Assembly (NCBI GenBank): GCA_965247255.1
Contig: CBDFGS010000009.1
Span: 186,001-250,000 of the forward strand
Direction of reading: 5' to 3'
Length of the DNA: 64,000 nt
DNA from: CBDFGS01 sp965247255
GTDB lineage: Bacteria; Chloroflexota; Dehalococcoidia; Lucifugimonadales; CAUZJF01
Shown here one piece after another: positions 26,607-35,999 of the stretch (positions are counted from its first letter, which is position 1; every line of letters begins with the position of its first letter). A program made the position numbers and the translations under genes. The notes below the pieces were generated by a model, which was given only the letters and a program-made list of their open reading frames with translations, searched no databases and was not told the DNA's origin.

Positions 26607-27722
26607 TTACAATCTCTCTCGGAACAGGTATGTAACATGCCAGTCGCGATTCAGCGTTATGTTTTGACCGGTTGAGTAGTATTGGAACTGGACTGGGAGA
26701 CCGGGCCCGGACTTTACGAAGCCCATCATGGCTAGGGTCCTCGACCAGCGTTTCGCCAACAGGCCAAGCTGAAACGTTTGTCCACTCATTTGTCCGATAC
26801 GTGAGTCTCGCAGGATCTTGCGTATTAGCTTACCGACGTACAGCGAGCGCCTGAATCCAAACCCTCCACCGGGAACATAGTAGTCAACGATTTTGGCCGC
26901 AATCGTGTCTCCCTTAGGCCGCCGAAAAACCAGATAACCGATTGCCGGCTGGCCGATAACTATCTTGATGTACGAGTCCCCCCAGAATCTACTGTTCAGG
27001 TAATCGCTACTTGGAATGATTCCGTTATAGTGCGCGCCTAGATCGGCCACTAGCCGATCTACATCCGGGCCGAACTCCTGAACCACATGTGCTGATTCTC
27101 TTTTCCCTAAGAGGACAGCCAGCCAATCAAGGGACGCCTCATAAGCCACCAACGCGGCATGTATCGCGTAATCACGGGCCCGAACGCGGCGTTTGACTCG
27201 CCTCCTGTTCGACAACCAGTCCGTTGCTAGAATGGAGGTTGTCATCCGAGCGTCGACTGTTTTGCATCCGCCGATCTTCTCCAAGAGGCCAGGCCAGCGA
27301 CCTGGAGTAAAGAGCCCGAATGCGAGGCCCAGATCGTCTCGGATCGACCGCATGGTCTGCTGGATCAGAAAGAATGCGTAGAAGCCGAGGCGCCCCTGGA
27401 TGGGGCGGGCGCCGCGGTGCGCTTCGAGCAGGTACAAGGCTTCGGGGACACCTCCGCTTATGCGGCGCTGAGATATCGTGTACTCAACCGGGATGATCGC
27501 CCAGTGTCCGACCACCAAGTCGTCAACAATGATCATCGAGTGCCATGTGGGACCGAGCAGGCCCTTTTCGAACTGCATCTGCCACTCTTCAGCGTCGAGG
27601 ACACGCCTGTCGTACTCACCCCAGGCTTCGCGCACCTGGATCTTCCAGGCCTCTTTCAGAGGACCCCTCGCAAGAACGTACCGTGAATCATCATTAAGCT
27701 GTTCTTCCCGAATCACCTCCAA
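26607..27722 (-). CDS. GNAT-like acyltransferase of the surface-glycan locus
   Basis: 371 residues. The N-terminal half has WHSMIIVDDLVVGHWAIIPV and EALYLLEAHRGARPIQGRLG, the order of strands 4 and the acyl-CoA-binding turn of GNAT enzymes; a second, weaker half carries VIGQPAIGYLVFRRPKGD. This two-lobed layout is found in GNAT proteins of exopolysaccharide loci. It probably adds a small acyl group to a sugar; donor and acceptor are unknown. It sits directly between the disrupted deacetylase (15 bp) and the cassette 1 ACP, so the donor could be acyl-ACP made next door, which is inference. Confidence 0.6.
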   Translation of the reverse strand: MEVIREEQLNDDSRYVLARGPLKEAWKIQVREAWGEYDRRVLDAEEWQMQFEKGLLGPTWHSMIIVDDLVVGHWAIIPVEYTISQRRISGGVPEALYLLEAHRGARPIQGRLGFYAFFLIQQTMRSIRDDLGLAFGLFTPGRWPGLLEKIGGCKTVDARMTTSILATDWLSNRRRVKRRVRARDYAIHAALVAYEASLDWLAVLLGKRESAHVVQEFGPDVDRLVADLGAHYNGIIPSSDYLNSRFWGDSYIKIVIGQPAIGYLVFRRPKGDTIAAKIVDYYVPGGGFGFRRSLYVGKLIRKILRDSRIGQMSGQTFQLGLLAKRWSRTLAMMGFVKSGPGLPVQFQYYSTGQNITLNRDWHVTYLFRERL

Positions 27723-27737
27723 ATCGCCGGTCCCCCG

Positions 27738-28198
27738 TTAGTCTCGTGATGCCAGCTGCGCGCGTCTCTTCAGCCAGTGCTGCCGCACAACGTCCGCAGT
27801 CGCGAACCACGCTCCAGAGCTTTGGGCATATCGCACCAGGTCGGTGTAGGCCTCTGACCATTGCGGGTACCTCTCGCCATCCCAAACATGGGGGTGCCAG
27901 TTGAGGACCAGCATCCCCGAAACGTATCGTATTTCATCAATCAAACGCATACCGGTCTCCATCGCCGTCGACAACGTGTCCCGTCCCGCCGGTGGCGCTG
28001 GAAACGAGAATATCGAGTTGTCCATCAGCGAGAGGGGAAGCTCCAGAAAGTGCTCGTTGCTTGCGCCGGCGGGTGTGTAGGGCGTTGACAACCCTGAGCG
28101 AAACCCCACGGAGTGGTTGAAACCGATAGAGGAGTCGTAGGCAAAGCGCGACGAAAAGGCGAAGGTTCGATCGATACATCTGCCCGCAAGCTCATGCT
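27738..28198 (-). pseudogene. 3' part of a polysaccharide deacetylase split by IS21-family element
   Basis: The frame continues the gene that begins at 31733. After one copy of the CATGCT duplication is removed, GGNCYGVRQ joins directly to HELAGRCIDRTFAF. The fragment holds AYDSSIGFNHSVGFRSGLS, LELPLSLMD and LNWHPHVWDGERYP, conserved C-terminal blocks of the bacterial deacetylase group. On its own it lacks the catalytic N-terminal part and has no proper start except in IS sequence. It lies 15 bp before the GNAT-like gene, so the insertion may also be polar on that gene and on cassette 1. Confidence 0.82.
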
Positions 28199-28300
28199 TG
28201 TCAAGGGCGGTGTGAAAACGTACCAGCGGGGCGGAGCAAAACTGTACCACTGAACGCCGTAGAATGGGCATCAAGGTTCGTGGGGCGTTGGAGATCAGGC

Positions 28301-29068
28301 TCAGTCAGATAGCTGGCGGCCAGAAGTCTTCTTGCTGTGCTTGAGTCGGTAGCTGTCCCCGTTCATCTCCAGGATGTCGACATGGTGGGTGAGGCGGTCG
28401 AGGAGAGCTCCGGTCAGCCGTTCAGAGCCGAACACCTCGGTCCACTCGACGAAGGGCAGGTTGGAGGTCACCAGGACCGATCCACGCTCGTAACGCTGGC
28501 TGAACACCTCGAAGAGCAGCTCGGCGCCAGTCTTGGACAAGGGCACGAAGCCCAGTTCGTCGATGATGAGCAGCTTGAGTCGTGCGAGCCTTCTCTGCAG
28601 GTTGAGCAGACGCCGTTCGTCCCTGGCCTCGATCAGCTCGTGAACCAGAGCAGCGGCGGTGGTGAAGCCCACGGACAGTCCCCTCTGACACGCAGCCAGA
28701 CCGAGACCGAGGGCGATATGGGTCTTGCCGGTGCCACTGTTGCCGAGAGCGATGACGTTGTGGGGGCGCTCGATGTACTCGCATCGTGCCAGCTCCAGAA
28801 CCAGAGCCTTGTTCAGGGACGGCATAGACAGGAAGTCGAAGGTGTCGAGGCTCTTGGTCGTCGGGAAGCGGGCTGCTTTGATCCGACGTTCCACCATGCG
28901 ATGGTGACGGTCGATCAGCTCCAACTCCGATAGTCGCAGCAGGTAGTCCGGATGGTCAGCTCCCTCACTGGCACACTGGGATGCCAGCTTGTCGTACTCC
29001 CTCAGGAACGTGGGGAGCTTGAGTTGCTTGAGGTTGTGTTCGAGCAACATCGTGGACTTGTTGGTCAT
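28301..29068 (-). CDS. istB: IS21-family helper ATPase IstB
   Basis: 255 residues. This AAA+ ATPase chooses targets and stimulates the IstA transposase. GNSGTGKTHIALGLG is the Walker A site and LLIIDELGFVPLS the Walker B site; VTSNLPFVEWTEVFG is the sensor 1 region. Its ATG at 29068 overlaps the istA stop by 4 bp. Length is normal and the frame is intact. Confidence 0.95.
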   Translation of the reverse strand: MTNKSTMLLEHNLKQLKLPTFLREYDKLASQCASEGADHPDYLLRLSELELIDRHHRMVERRIKAARFPTTKSLDTFDFLSMPSLNKALVLELARCEYIERPHNVIALGNSGTGKTHIALGLGLAACQRGLSVGFTTAAALVHELIEARDERRLLNLQRRLARLKLLIIDELGFVPLSKTGAELLFEVFSQRYERGSVLVTSNLPFVEWTEVFGSERLTGALLDRLTHHVDILEMNGDSYRLKHSKKTSGRQLSD

Positions 29069-30573
29069 GACCGGCTCCCCGCCAGGAGAGCCATGTAGTC
29101 CCTGGTCGAGGTTGTTGCAACGTTGGTCCTGGGCAGATACGGGTACAACTCCATGTCGAGTCTAGGCGGTCGACCCTCGATCCTGCACAGCACCAGGTGC
29201 TTGACAGCATCGAAGCTCACAGCCCCGAGTCGAATGGCGTCTCGTACGGCGTCGTGGACTTCTTCCGGCTGGAAGTTCTCCATCAGTCTGAGCACCTGCA
29301 CGAACTCCCTCTTTCCTCGCTTGCCCACCCGAGACTCCAGCAACCGCCGCAACACTCCGAACTCCTCGGGCAACTCCCATCCAACCAGCGGCGCCGCCTG
29401 ATCCAATGCCCTCGTCTTCTTCTCAAGGAGCGGCAGGTAATGGAGAGGGTCGAAGACGAAGTCGTCTCGATCGTAGGACCGCCGATGGCGGGCGATGACT
29501 TCAGCGCCACAGCTGATCACAACCTCGTGTACATATCCGCGGACCAGAACGTCCCGATGACCGTAGGCCACCGGGACCGAATAGTCATTGGTCCGGTATC
29601 TGACCAGGGACAGAGAACTGACCCTCGTCGCGTGCTTGTCGCTGGCGTCGTACGGTACGGCCGGCAGAGGCAGCAACTTCTCCAGGTCCCGCTCCAGCCG
29701 TTCTCCTATCGTCTCGTTGTGGCCGCGGAGTCGATCTTCGAACCGTCTGAGGCAGTGTTGCTCCAGATGAGCATTGAGGGCATCGAAGCTCTCGAACGAT
29801 GGAATGGGCACCAGGAAGTTCCGGCGGACATAGCCGACCAGACCTTCTACTTTGCCCTTATCGTTCCCTTTGCCTGGACGGCCAAACCGGTCCTCGAACA
29901 GGTAGTGGGACTGAAGCTCGGAGAACACCCTGGTCCGCTGCCGGCGACCATCTCCCAGGATTCTGGCTACCGCGAGCGTGGTGTTGTCGTAGAGGATGCT
30001 CTGAGGCACTCCGCCCAGGAACGCGAAGGCGGAGACGTGTCCGTCGCAGAATGACTCCGTCGTCTCGGCGGGATACGCCTTCACATAGCACCCGTCGCTG
30101 TGAGGGAGGTCCAGGGCGAAGTAGTGGGCTTTGCGTTCCACTCCGCCGATGACCACCCACGCTTCGCCAAAGTCACACTGGGCATGTCCCGGGGAATGGG
30201 ACAGTGGTACGAACATCTCTCGGGTCCGACGACGGCGTTCTCGAATGTAGTCTTTGACTATCGTGTACTTGCCGGTGAAGCCGTGTTCGTCTCTGAGCCG
30301 TTCGTAGATACGCTTGGCGGTGTGACGCTGCTTCTTCGGTGAGGTCAGATCCTGCTCCAGGATCTGGTCCATCACACCCTTATATGGATCGAGCTTCGGT
30401 CTGCGAGCCGGTCGTTGCCGTCGATACCCTGGGGGCACGGAGTACTCGAGCATCTTGCGCACCGTGTCCCGGTGTAGCCCGAACACTCGGCCCGCCTCTC
30501 GGACGCTCATCCCTTCGACGAAACAAGCCTTGCGAACACGGACGTAAATACCCACCTTGTACATCCAATCCAC
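29065..30573 (-). CDS. istA: IS21-family transposase IstA
   Basis: 502 residues. The N-terminal helix-turn-helix (SVREAGRVFGLHRDTVRKML) binds the element ends. The DDE core includes HAQCDFGEAWV, SILYDNTTLAV and NDKGKVEGLVGYVRRNF, providing Asp, Asp and Glu. The C-terminal beta domain (TNDYSVPVAYGHRDVLVRGY) is typical. The frame is uninterrupted and the gene begins 112 bp inside the right end, so the element is probably active. Confidence 0.95.
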   Translation of the reverse strand: MDWMYKVGIYVRVRKACFVEGMSVREAGRVFGLHRDTVRKMLEYSVPPGYRRQRPARRPKLDPYKGVMDQILEQDLTSPKKQRHTAKRIYERLRDEHGFTGKYTIVKDYIRERRRRTREMFVPLSHSPGHAQCDFGEAWVVIGGVERKAHYFALDLPHSDGCYVKAYPAETTESFCDGHVSAFAFLGGVPQSILYDNTTLAVARILGDGRRQRTRVFSELQSHYLFEDRFGRPGKGNDKGKVEGLVGYVRRNFLVPIPSFESFDALNAHLEQHCLRRFEDRLRGHNETIGERLERDLEKLLPLPAVPYDASDKHATRVSSLSLVRYRTNDYSVPVAYGHRDVLVRGYVHEVVISCGAEVIARHRRSYDRDDFVFDPLHYLPLLEKKTRALDQAAPLVGWELPEEFGVLRRLLESRVGKRGKREFVQVLRLMENFQPEEVHDAVRDAIRLGAVSFDAVKHLVLCRIEGRPPRLDMELYPYLPRTNVATTSTRDYMALLAGSRS

Positions 30574-30691
30574 CTTCAGTCAGGTTCGGTCGTTCCTGAT
30601 TGAAGGCGACAGGCGGTACAGTTTTCAAACGCCACACCTCAGCGCTCGACCGCCCAGGTGGTACATTATCTCTCCGCCCTTCACACATGCT

Positions 30692-31733
30692 GTCTGACGC
30701 CATAGCAATTGCCCCCATGGGGCTTTATTACGCTCTCCAATAGTGCAGTCTCGTTGTGCAGCAACTCCGGTTTGAAAGCGGACGCCATGGAAGAGTGCAG
30801 GCCGACTTCGAATTCTTCGCCTAGCAGGGTTTCAACTAGCTTCCGCATAGAGCGGTCCAAGCGGACATCGTACAGCAGGTCCCAGTACCATCCCCTCCAT
30901 GGTGCAGCAAAAAGGAACCACGTAGAACGTATTCCCAAGGACATTTCGAAGCTCATTATCTCTTTCGCATACTTGAGACCGTATTCTCCCGCAGACACAT
31001 CCTTCCGCGAAAACAGCGCCTTCCTCCAATAGTAGGCAAAGCTCAGGTTCAGCCTGCGATAGCGAAGGGCGCGCTGGAGAGCGATGGCTCCCGAAACGAG
31101 CGAACAATCGTACCTACTCCACGTGTCGATGTCGTGCGATAGGACCACGCAGAACGCCTTGCCGTCCGGCCACACTGGTGATTCCTCGCCCAATGAAAGG
31201 TGTCGTCGAAGCAGGTCGGCTGCTTTGTCAACGAGAGGTACTTGGACAAGCCCTCCCGCATGATGCGTCCTCTGTTCCAGGTCGAGGCGCTGCTTCTCGT
31301 CATGTTCGGCGTCTGTTGCCTCTTCTTGCAGGGTCAGCAGATAGTGTGTAATCGCTATCAAGTCGAACCGGAACGTGATCGTCTTGCCAAGATTTTCGTG
31401 CCCGTTGTCCGTTCTGCGCTGAAAGGCGTCCAGCGAACGTTGAGGATCCGACAATTGACCGGAGTCCAACCATTCCTCGTCGTTCGAGATGAGCACGTCC
31501 GATGCCACACCATCTGCTTCCCGTTGATGAACGTAGTAACAGACCACGGGCGGCGTGGTATCCGTATCCATGGGCTCAGCCAAGGCGGAGTCGACGTGAT
31601 GGATTTCCCCATCCCATGCAAGCCCGACACGTTCCCAAAGGATGGAAAAGCCCCACGACAACCTTTGCCTGGCTTCGGGCTTAACGGCCACAAGATCTAG
31701 ATCAGATATAACGAGAACACGTCTGGGTCGCAT
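30692..31733 (-). pseudogene. 5' part of a polysaccharide deacetylase split by IS21-family element
   Basis: ATG 31733 starts 347 native codons. CVVLSHDIDTWSRY carries the metal-binding H200, D201 and D203 of the NodB motif 1, and FEVGLHSSMAS provides the motif 2 His; the N-terminal 150 residues form the accessory domain usual in this group. The frame runs 11 bases into the element and stops at 30681-30683. With the 3' part at 27738-28198 the restored gene has 500 codons plus stop. The intact enzyme would remove N- or O-acetyl groups from a surface or secreted glycan. The short piece left has catalytic residues but not the closing strands. Confidence 0.83.
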
Positions 31734-31761
31734 CAGAGAGATAGTTAACGCCGTCGTCTAC

Positions 31762-33258
31762 TTATCCCCTCTCACCGGCCGGGACCTTGGATTGGGGAAT
31801 GAGCGGCGCTATGAAAGCGCGTGCTGCCATAAGGTCGCGCTTCTTAACCACGCCAGTGAGGAACAGCGACGAGGCGTATGCCGCGCAGTATCCGGCCTTG
31901 AGGGGTATGGAGAGCACCAGCGACAGCTCCGGTAGCAGCGGTGGGGCCAGGCAGAAGGGCACCGTTACCGCAACTAACGAGAACATCCGCTGTTTCTCGT
32001 AAGCCACATGAACAAACCTTCGGGAGGTGGCCCAATACGCTGCGGTCAGAAACAGGTAGGAGGCCAGCGTGGTCCAGGCCGCCGCCGCCATTCCCCAGAG
32101 GGGTATAGTCAAGACATTCAGCCCTACATTGATGGCCGCAGCACCCCAGGCGTAGATGCTCAGGAAGTAGGTACGCTTGGCCAGGACCAATCCTAGCCAA
32201 GTAACGTGGGTGGACGCGAAAGCGACAGTGCCCAGTGCCAGTGGTCCAACTACCACAGCGGCGGAGTAGAATTCCGGTGTGGCAAGGATCATGAGAATCT
32301 CGCGGGCGAACGCGGAGATGGCCACCGCCAATAGACCGAAACCAAGTACGATGTAAGTCGCTACGCGGCCGAAGAAGACCGAGGAGGCTTCGCCGTGCTC
32401 CTCATACGCTCGGATACCGTGAGGGCTCCACGCATGGCCTAGCCCGTGATGGGCCATAACCAAGAAACCGACGACCGAGGCTGCGACCGAGTACAGGCCG
32501 ACATCTTCAAGGTCCGCCAACCGGCTCAGCAGAATTCTGTCGGACGCGGTGAAGATGCTAAACGCGATGCCCAAAGGGACGAGAGGTACCCCGAAGCCAA
32601 GAAGACGCCATAGGAGCTTCCCTGAGAACAAGGGGCGGAGCATCGATCTGGCCGTCCACAGCCGTATTGGTAGCACAGTCAGGTTGGCGACCAGGGTTCC
32701 GCCTATCGCCCCAGCTAAACCGAGATCCAGCACTACAACGGCGAACAAGCTGAACGAGACGAGCAGGAACCCCGTCAGGAAGGTGAGCGCGGAGTAGAGG
32801 ACTGCCCTGAACTCGTTGCGCAACACCTGGCCTAACATAGCGTTGATCATTGTCAGCGGCGCCGCCAACAGAGCGAGTACTACTAGAAACCCGTTTTCTG
32901 AGCTGTCGGTGATCACGCCGGAGATGGGGTGTGCCAAGAGGACCCCGACCAGAACCAACGCCCAGCTCCAGGCCAACAGGAAAGAGAACAACGTGGATGT
33001 GAGAAGTTGCTTCTCGTGGAGGGTCTTTGCCTCGAAGAAGAAGCGGGTATACGCCACGTCGCCCCCCAGGGCGAGGAATGCGCTGACGAAACCCGCCGAG
33101 GTGACCACCACCGCCCACACGCCATAGTCGTCCGGAGTAAACACCCGTGTGAACACCGGCATGGTTACCAATACGGTGGCCCGCAGCAACACCCGGCCCG
33201 CACCATAAACGAGCGTGTCCTTGGCGAGAGGTATTGAGCTCAGAGTGGAAGAAGACAT
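31762..33258 (-). CDS. Wzx-type oligosaccharide flippase (MOP superfamily)
   Basis: 498 residues with about fourteen hydrophobic spans, starting LAKDTLVYGAGRVLLRATVL and MPVFTRVFTPDDYGVWAVV, the N-terminal signature of polysaccharide flippases. Later spans such as GFLVMAHHGLGHAW and MILATPEFYSAAVVVGPLAL are also typical. It should move lipid-linked oligosaccharide across the cytoplasmic membrane to the polymerase/ligase. It lies 28 bp before the deacetylase gene in the same direction. A second flippase-like system, an ABC transporter at 58213-60012, is also in the window, so two glycans may be handled. Confidence 0.9.
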   Translation of the reverse strand: MSSSTLSSIPLAKDTLVYGAGRVLLRATVLVTMPVFTRVFTPDDYGVWAVVVTSAGFVSAFLALGGDVAYTRFFFEAKTLHEKQLLTSTLFSFLLAWSWALVLVGVLLAHPISGVITDSSENGFLVVLALLAAPLTMINAMLGQVLRNEFRAVLYSALTFLTGFLLVSFSLFAVVVLDLGLAGAIGGTLVANLTVLPIRLWTARSMLRPLFSGKLLWRLLGFGVPLVPLGIAFSIFTASDRILLSRLADLEDVGLYSVAASVVGFLVMAHHGLGHAWSPHGIRAYEEHGEASSVFFGRVATYIVLGFGLLAVAISAFAREILMILATPEFYSAAVVVGPLALGTVAFASTHVTWLGLVLAKRTYFLSIYAWGAAAINVGLNVLTIPLWGMAAAAWTTLASYLFLTAAYWATSRRFVHVAYEKQRMFSLVAVTVPFCLAPPLLPELSLVLSIPLKAGYCAAYASSLFLTGVVKKRDLMAARAFIAPLIPQSKVPAGERG

Positions 33259-33620
33259 TCCAGTGACCCGCTACAGAACCGGGCCTACTGAAAGGAGACT
33301 TGGCGCTTCGATTCCAACTTGGGTAGCATCAAGCGCAGATGGTGGAACTATCTCTCCCGACGCGGCAAACGCTTCGTACCATGCGAGAGCGGGCGCGTTG
33401 GACTGTCAACGGGACTATACCGTTCCCGACGCCCTTAGCTGTATTCTCGCGGGCGAATTCGTAGAGGTCCCTAATTACTATCTTCTTCATCCTTTCCCCA
33501 AGTTTGTCCACTCCCAACGACTCATTAGCGTCGAACGGCGCGTCGCGTGCCGAGGCACTACCCGAAGTTACTGACGATGCTGACGTTTCCCACGCCAGAG
33601 TGCTCCTCTTAGCTTGATGG
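33259..33620 (-). other. Intergenic gap between flippase and ligase genes
   Basis: No gene is supported with confidence. On the minus strand one frame is open through most of the gap and ends at 33329; an ATG near 33484 with GGGGAAAGG before it would give about 52 residues (MKKIVIRDLYEFARENTAKG...). I do not recognise it and its composition after the first 30 residues is Arg/Ser-rich, so it may be chance. Confidence 0.3.
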
Positions 33621-34973
33621 CTATGGGCCTAGCGCCGCTCTGTCCTTCTTGAATCGCTCAGTGTGGTGCGGTTCATTATCGATGATCACTTTCACAGGGA
33701 CCATATAGTCGGGCAATCTTGCGCGGCAGCGGCTCTTGATTTCCTCCGCGAAGTGCTTACGCTCCGCCGCACCACGTGGGTTTACCTTGGCGCAGACGAT
33801 ATTTCCGACGATAGGATTGGGCTCGCCAAATACGGTGGCCTCGACTACCTCGGGCATCTCTTGAATGACGCTCTCGACCTCGGCCGGATAGACCTTCTGT
33901 CCGCCCACATTGATAATCTCGCTGTCTCGACCGAGAAACCGGAGGTACTCGTCCTCTACGAGGACGGCGTCCCCCGTATTGAGCCAACCATCGCCGGTAA
34001 AGGGGCTCGGTGCGTTCAAGTAACCCAGCATGGCCGACGGTGCCTTGATGTGTAAGATCCCATCGACCACACGTGTTTGTACCCCCTCGCCGCCAATTCT
34101 CACCCAGAGAGAGTCCGAGCTCCTAGACTTGGAACGGAGGACGCCTAGTTCAGTAAGGCCGTAGGTCTGCTGTAGGGTGACATGGGGGAACAATTTGTGA
34201 AAACGTGTGAGAGTGCTCTCCGGCATCGGTTCGGTGCCGTAAGTCACCGTCCGGAGCGATGAGGTATCGTGCCTCTTGTAGGCCTCGCTAAGGAGGACCA
34301 GGTTAATGAACGTCGGAGATGTGGGGAGCAGATCCACTCGATGGGAATCAACGGCTGCGAGAATACCATCTGGACTCCGATCGTGAACCAATACAATGCA
34401 CCCACCATTCGAGAGAGAGTATAGAAGGGTGTTCAAGCCACCAAGGTGGTCGAATAGTAGAAAAGCAATCGATCGAAACCGCCTCCTTCTGACCTTGAAC
34501 TTCTCCATGAGGCGCGAGAGGTCGTGGACTGCCGCCTTGCTCTCTCCGGTCGAGCCCGATGAAAAAACCACCAGCCCCGGGTGATTCACGTCTTTCAATG
34601 TATCGTATAGTTCGTGACTCCCATGGTAGGCCAGTTGTTCCACTGTGACGTCGTCGTCTCTGTGAACCACGAACGAGACGTTGCCCTGAGCGATCCCTAT
34701 GAACTCTTCCTTCTTTACGTCCGCGGAATCTGTCAGAGGAACGATCACACAACCGTTTTCAGTTAGGGCAAGGAAGAGGGCAACTGACTCAGGGGAGAAG
34801 TCGGCCTCCAATATGACAACATGGCCCGGTCTAATTCCTTCCGTAGTAAGCTCCCGCCTCCAATTGCGTGTTCGGTTGATGAGCCAAGCATAGCTGTAGG
34901 CTTTGTCGTTCCAGACGATCGCGTCGTCTTCTCTATATTGCTCAAAGACTCTAGTCAGAAAGCCGATAGACAT
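33621..34973 (-). CDS. ANL-superfamily acyl-activating ligase of cassette 2
   Basis: 450 residues, intact, with the ordered motifs of adenylating enzymes: VVFSSGSTGESKAAVHD (P-loop), AFLLFDHLGGLNTLLYSL, LQQTYGLTELG, GWLNTGDAVL, GRDSEIINVGGQKVYPAEVE and ERFKKDRAAL with the catalytic Lys. It should activate a carboxylic acid with ATP and transfer it to the cassette ACP or CoA. It is shorter than most acyl-CoA ligases, lacking part of the N-terminal lobe extension. It follows KAS III by 15 bp. The paralogue at 24110-25424 is frameshifted, so this copy may be the only active one. Confidence 0.88.
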   Translation of the reverse strand: MSIGFLTRVFEQYREDDAIVWNDKAYSYAWLINRTRNWRRELTTEGIRPGHVVILEADFSPESVALFLALTENGCVIVPLTDSADVKKEEFIGIAQGNVSFVVHRDDDVTVEQLAYHGSHELYDTLKDVNHPGLVVFSSGSTGESKAAVHDLSRLMEKFKVRRRRFRSIAFLLFDHLGGLNTLLYSLSNGGCIVLVHDRSPDGILAAVDSHRVDLLPTSPTFINLVLLSEAYKRHDTSSLRTVTYGTEPMPESTLTRFHKLFPHVTLQQTYGLTELGVLRSKSRSSDSLWVRIGGEGVQTRVVDGILHIKAPSAMLGYLNAPSPFTGDGWLNTGDAVLVEDEYLRFLGRDSEIINVGGQKVYPAEVESVIQEMPEVVEATVFGEPNPIVGNIVCAKVNPRGAAERKHFAEEIKSRCRARLPDYMVPVKVIIDNEPHHTERFKKDRAALGP

Positions 34974-34988
34974 ACGGGAAATGCCCCC

Positions 34989-35999
34989 TTAGATTTCAAC
35001 GATGGCCGTCCCCCACGACAGCCCCACACCGAAGCCGGAAAGCAGCACCATTTCACCTGGATGTAGCTTCCCGCTATCCAAAGCATCTTTCAAGGCAATA
35101 GGTATCGAGGCCGAGACGGCGTTGCCTACTTCACCGAGATTCCGGAATACTTTCTCGGGCTTCAGTTTCAACAAACGGGTAAGGGAGTCGAGGGCAAGCC
35201 TACTGGCCTGGTGGAACACATATAGATCAATGTCCTCCACAGTCAAAGAGTTGCGCGCGAGGATGGACCGAACTTGCTCTGGGACCTTGGAGTTTACGAA
35301 CGTCAAGATGTCCATGCCGTCCATATGGATATTCTCTGCGCTACGAACGTTACCGCTATGGTCAGTGGTTGAACTGTGGGTTTTCTCCGAGATTGGAATT
35401 CGACAGCCTCCTGCTGGGATCATGAAGGCGTCGTGATTCTTGCCCGATGTAGCGCAAACGATATCGATTATGCCCTTTTGTGAGTCTGAGGCTGTGATTA
35501 GAGTAACAGCGGCCCCGTCTCCGAATAGCACCCTAGCCGAGCGGTCTCCCTTGTTGATGTACTTGGAGTAGGTGTCTGCCGTGACCAGCAACATGTTGCT
35601 GACCATTCCCGAGTGGACTAGGCCGCGAGCCAGTGCCAGTCCATATATATAGCCTGAGCAGGCGAGGTTGAAATCAAAAGCGAATACGTTTTCAGACAGG
35701 CCTAGTTTCTCGTGGAGGAGGCAGGAATTGGGTGGCATAATGTAATCTTCGCTCTGCGTGCAGAAAATAAGGCCGTCTAGCCTCTCCCGCGCATCGCCCC
35801 GCTGGTCGAAGAGCTTCTTGCATGCTTCCAACGACAGGTCCAGTGCAGTTTCATTGGGACCAGCGATGTGACGAGTGTGGACCCCGGCACGTGCTTCTAC
35901 CTGTGACATCTCCCAGGAAGGATGTTCCGCTTGAAGGTCTTCGTTCGTTACTACTTTCTCGGGCAAGTAGTAAGCGATGTCTTGAATCTTAGTTCCCAT
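34989..35999 (-). CDS. 3-oxoacyl-ACP synthase III-like condensing enzyme
   Basis: 336 residues from ATG 35999, which overlaps the hydrolase gene by 11 bp. Catalytic Cys114 lies in FNLACSGYIYGL, His263 in VFHQASRLAL and Asn293 in GNAVSASIP, the complete KAS III triad. GDGAAVTLI and the C-terminal GFGVGLSWGTAIVEI are also conserved. It should condense an acyl-CoA or acyl-ACP starter with malonyl-ACP to give a 3-oxoacyl group. Such stand-alone KAS III copies with their own ACP occur in flagellin and O-antigen glycan islands that make 3-hydroxyacyl amides. An in-frame start at 36038 would add 13 residues and a longer overlap. Confidence 0.9.
   Translation of the reverse strand: MGTKIQDIAYYLPEKVVTNEDLQAEHPSWEMSQVEARAGVHTRHIAGPNETALDLSLEACKKLFDQRGDARERLDGLIFCTQSEDYIMPPNSCLLHEKLGLSENVFAFDFNLACSGYIYGLALARGLVHSGMVSNMLLVTADTYSKYINKGDRSARVLFGDGAAVTLITASDSQKGIIDIVCATSGKNHDAFMIPAGGCRIPISEKTHSSTTDHSGNVRSAENIHMDGMDILTFVNSKVPEQVRSILARNSLTVEDIDLYVFHQASRLALDSLTRLLKLKPEKVFRNLGEVGNAVSASIPIALKDALDSGKLHPGEMVLLSGFGVGLSWGTAIVEI

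Larger units (their letters stand above)
28199..30685 (-). mobile_element. IS21-family insertion sequence, complete, with 6-bp target duplication
   Basis: Left end TGTCAAGGGCGG (28199-28210) and the complement of the right end, TGTGAAGGGCGG (30674-30685), match at 11 of 12 bases and both lead into GTACCA. CATGCT flanks the element at 28193-28198 and 30686-30691. The 2487-bp length and the istA-istB order with a 4-bp overlap are typical. Internal GTACC copies near each end (28220, 28244; 30615, 30660 on the complement) are probably transposase binding sites, as in multiple-repeat ends of the family. Confidence 0.92.

Noticed and set aside
33329..33517. 62-residue minus-strand frame between ligase and flippase genes
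   Set aside because: A fair ribosome site exists before an internal ATG, but the sequence matches nothing I know and the second half looks random.
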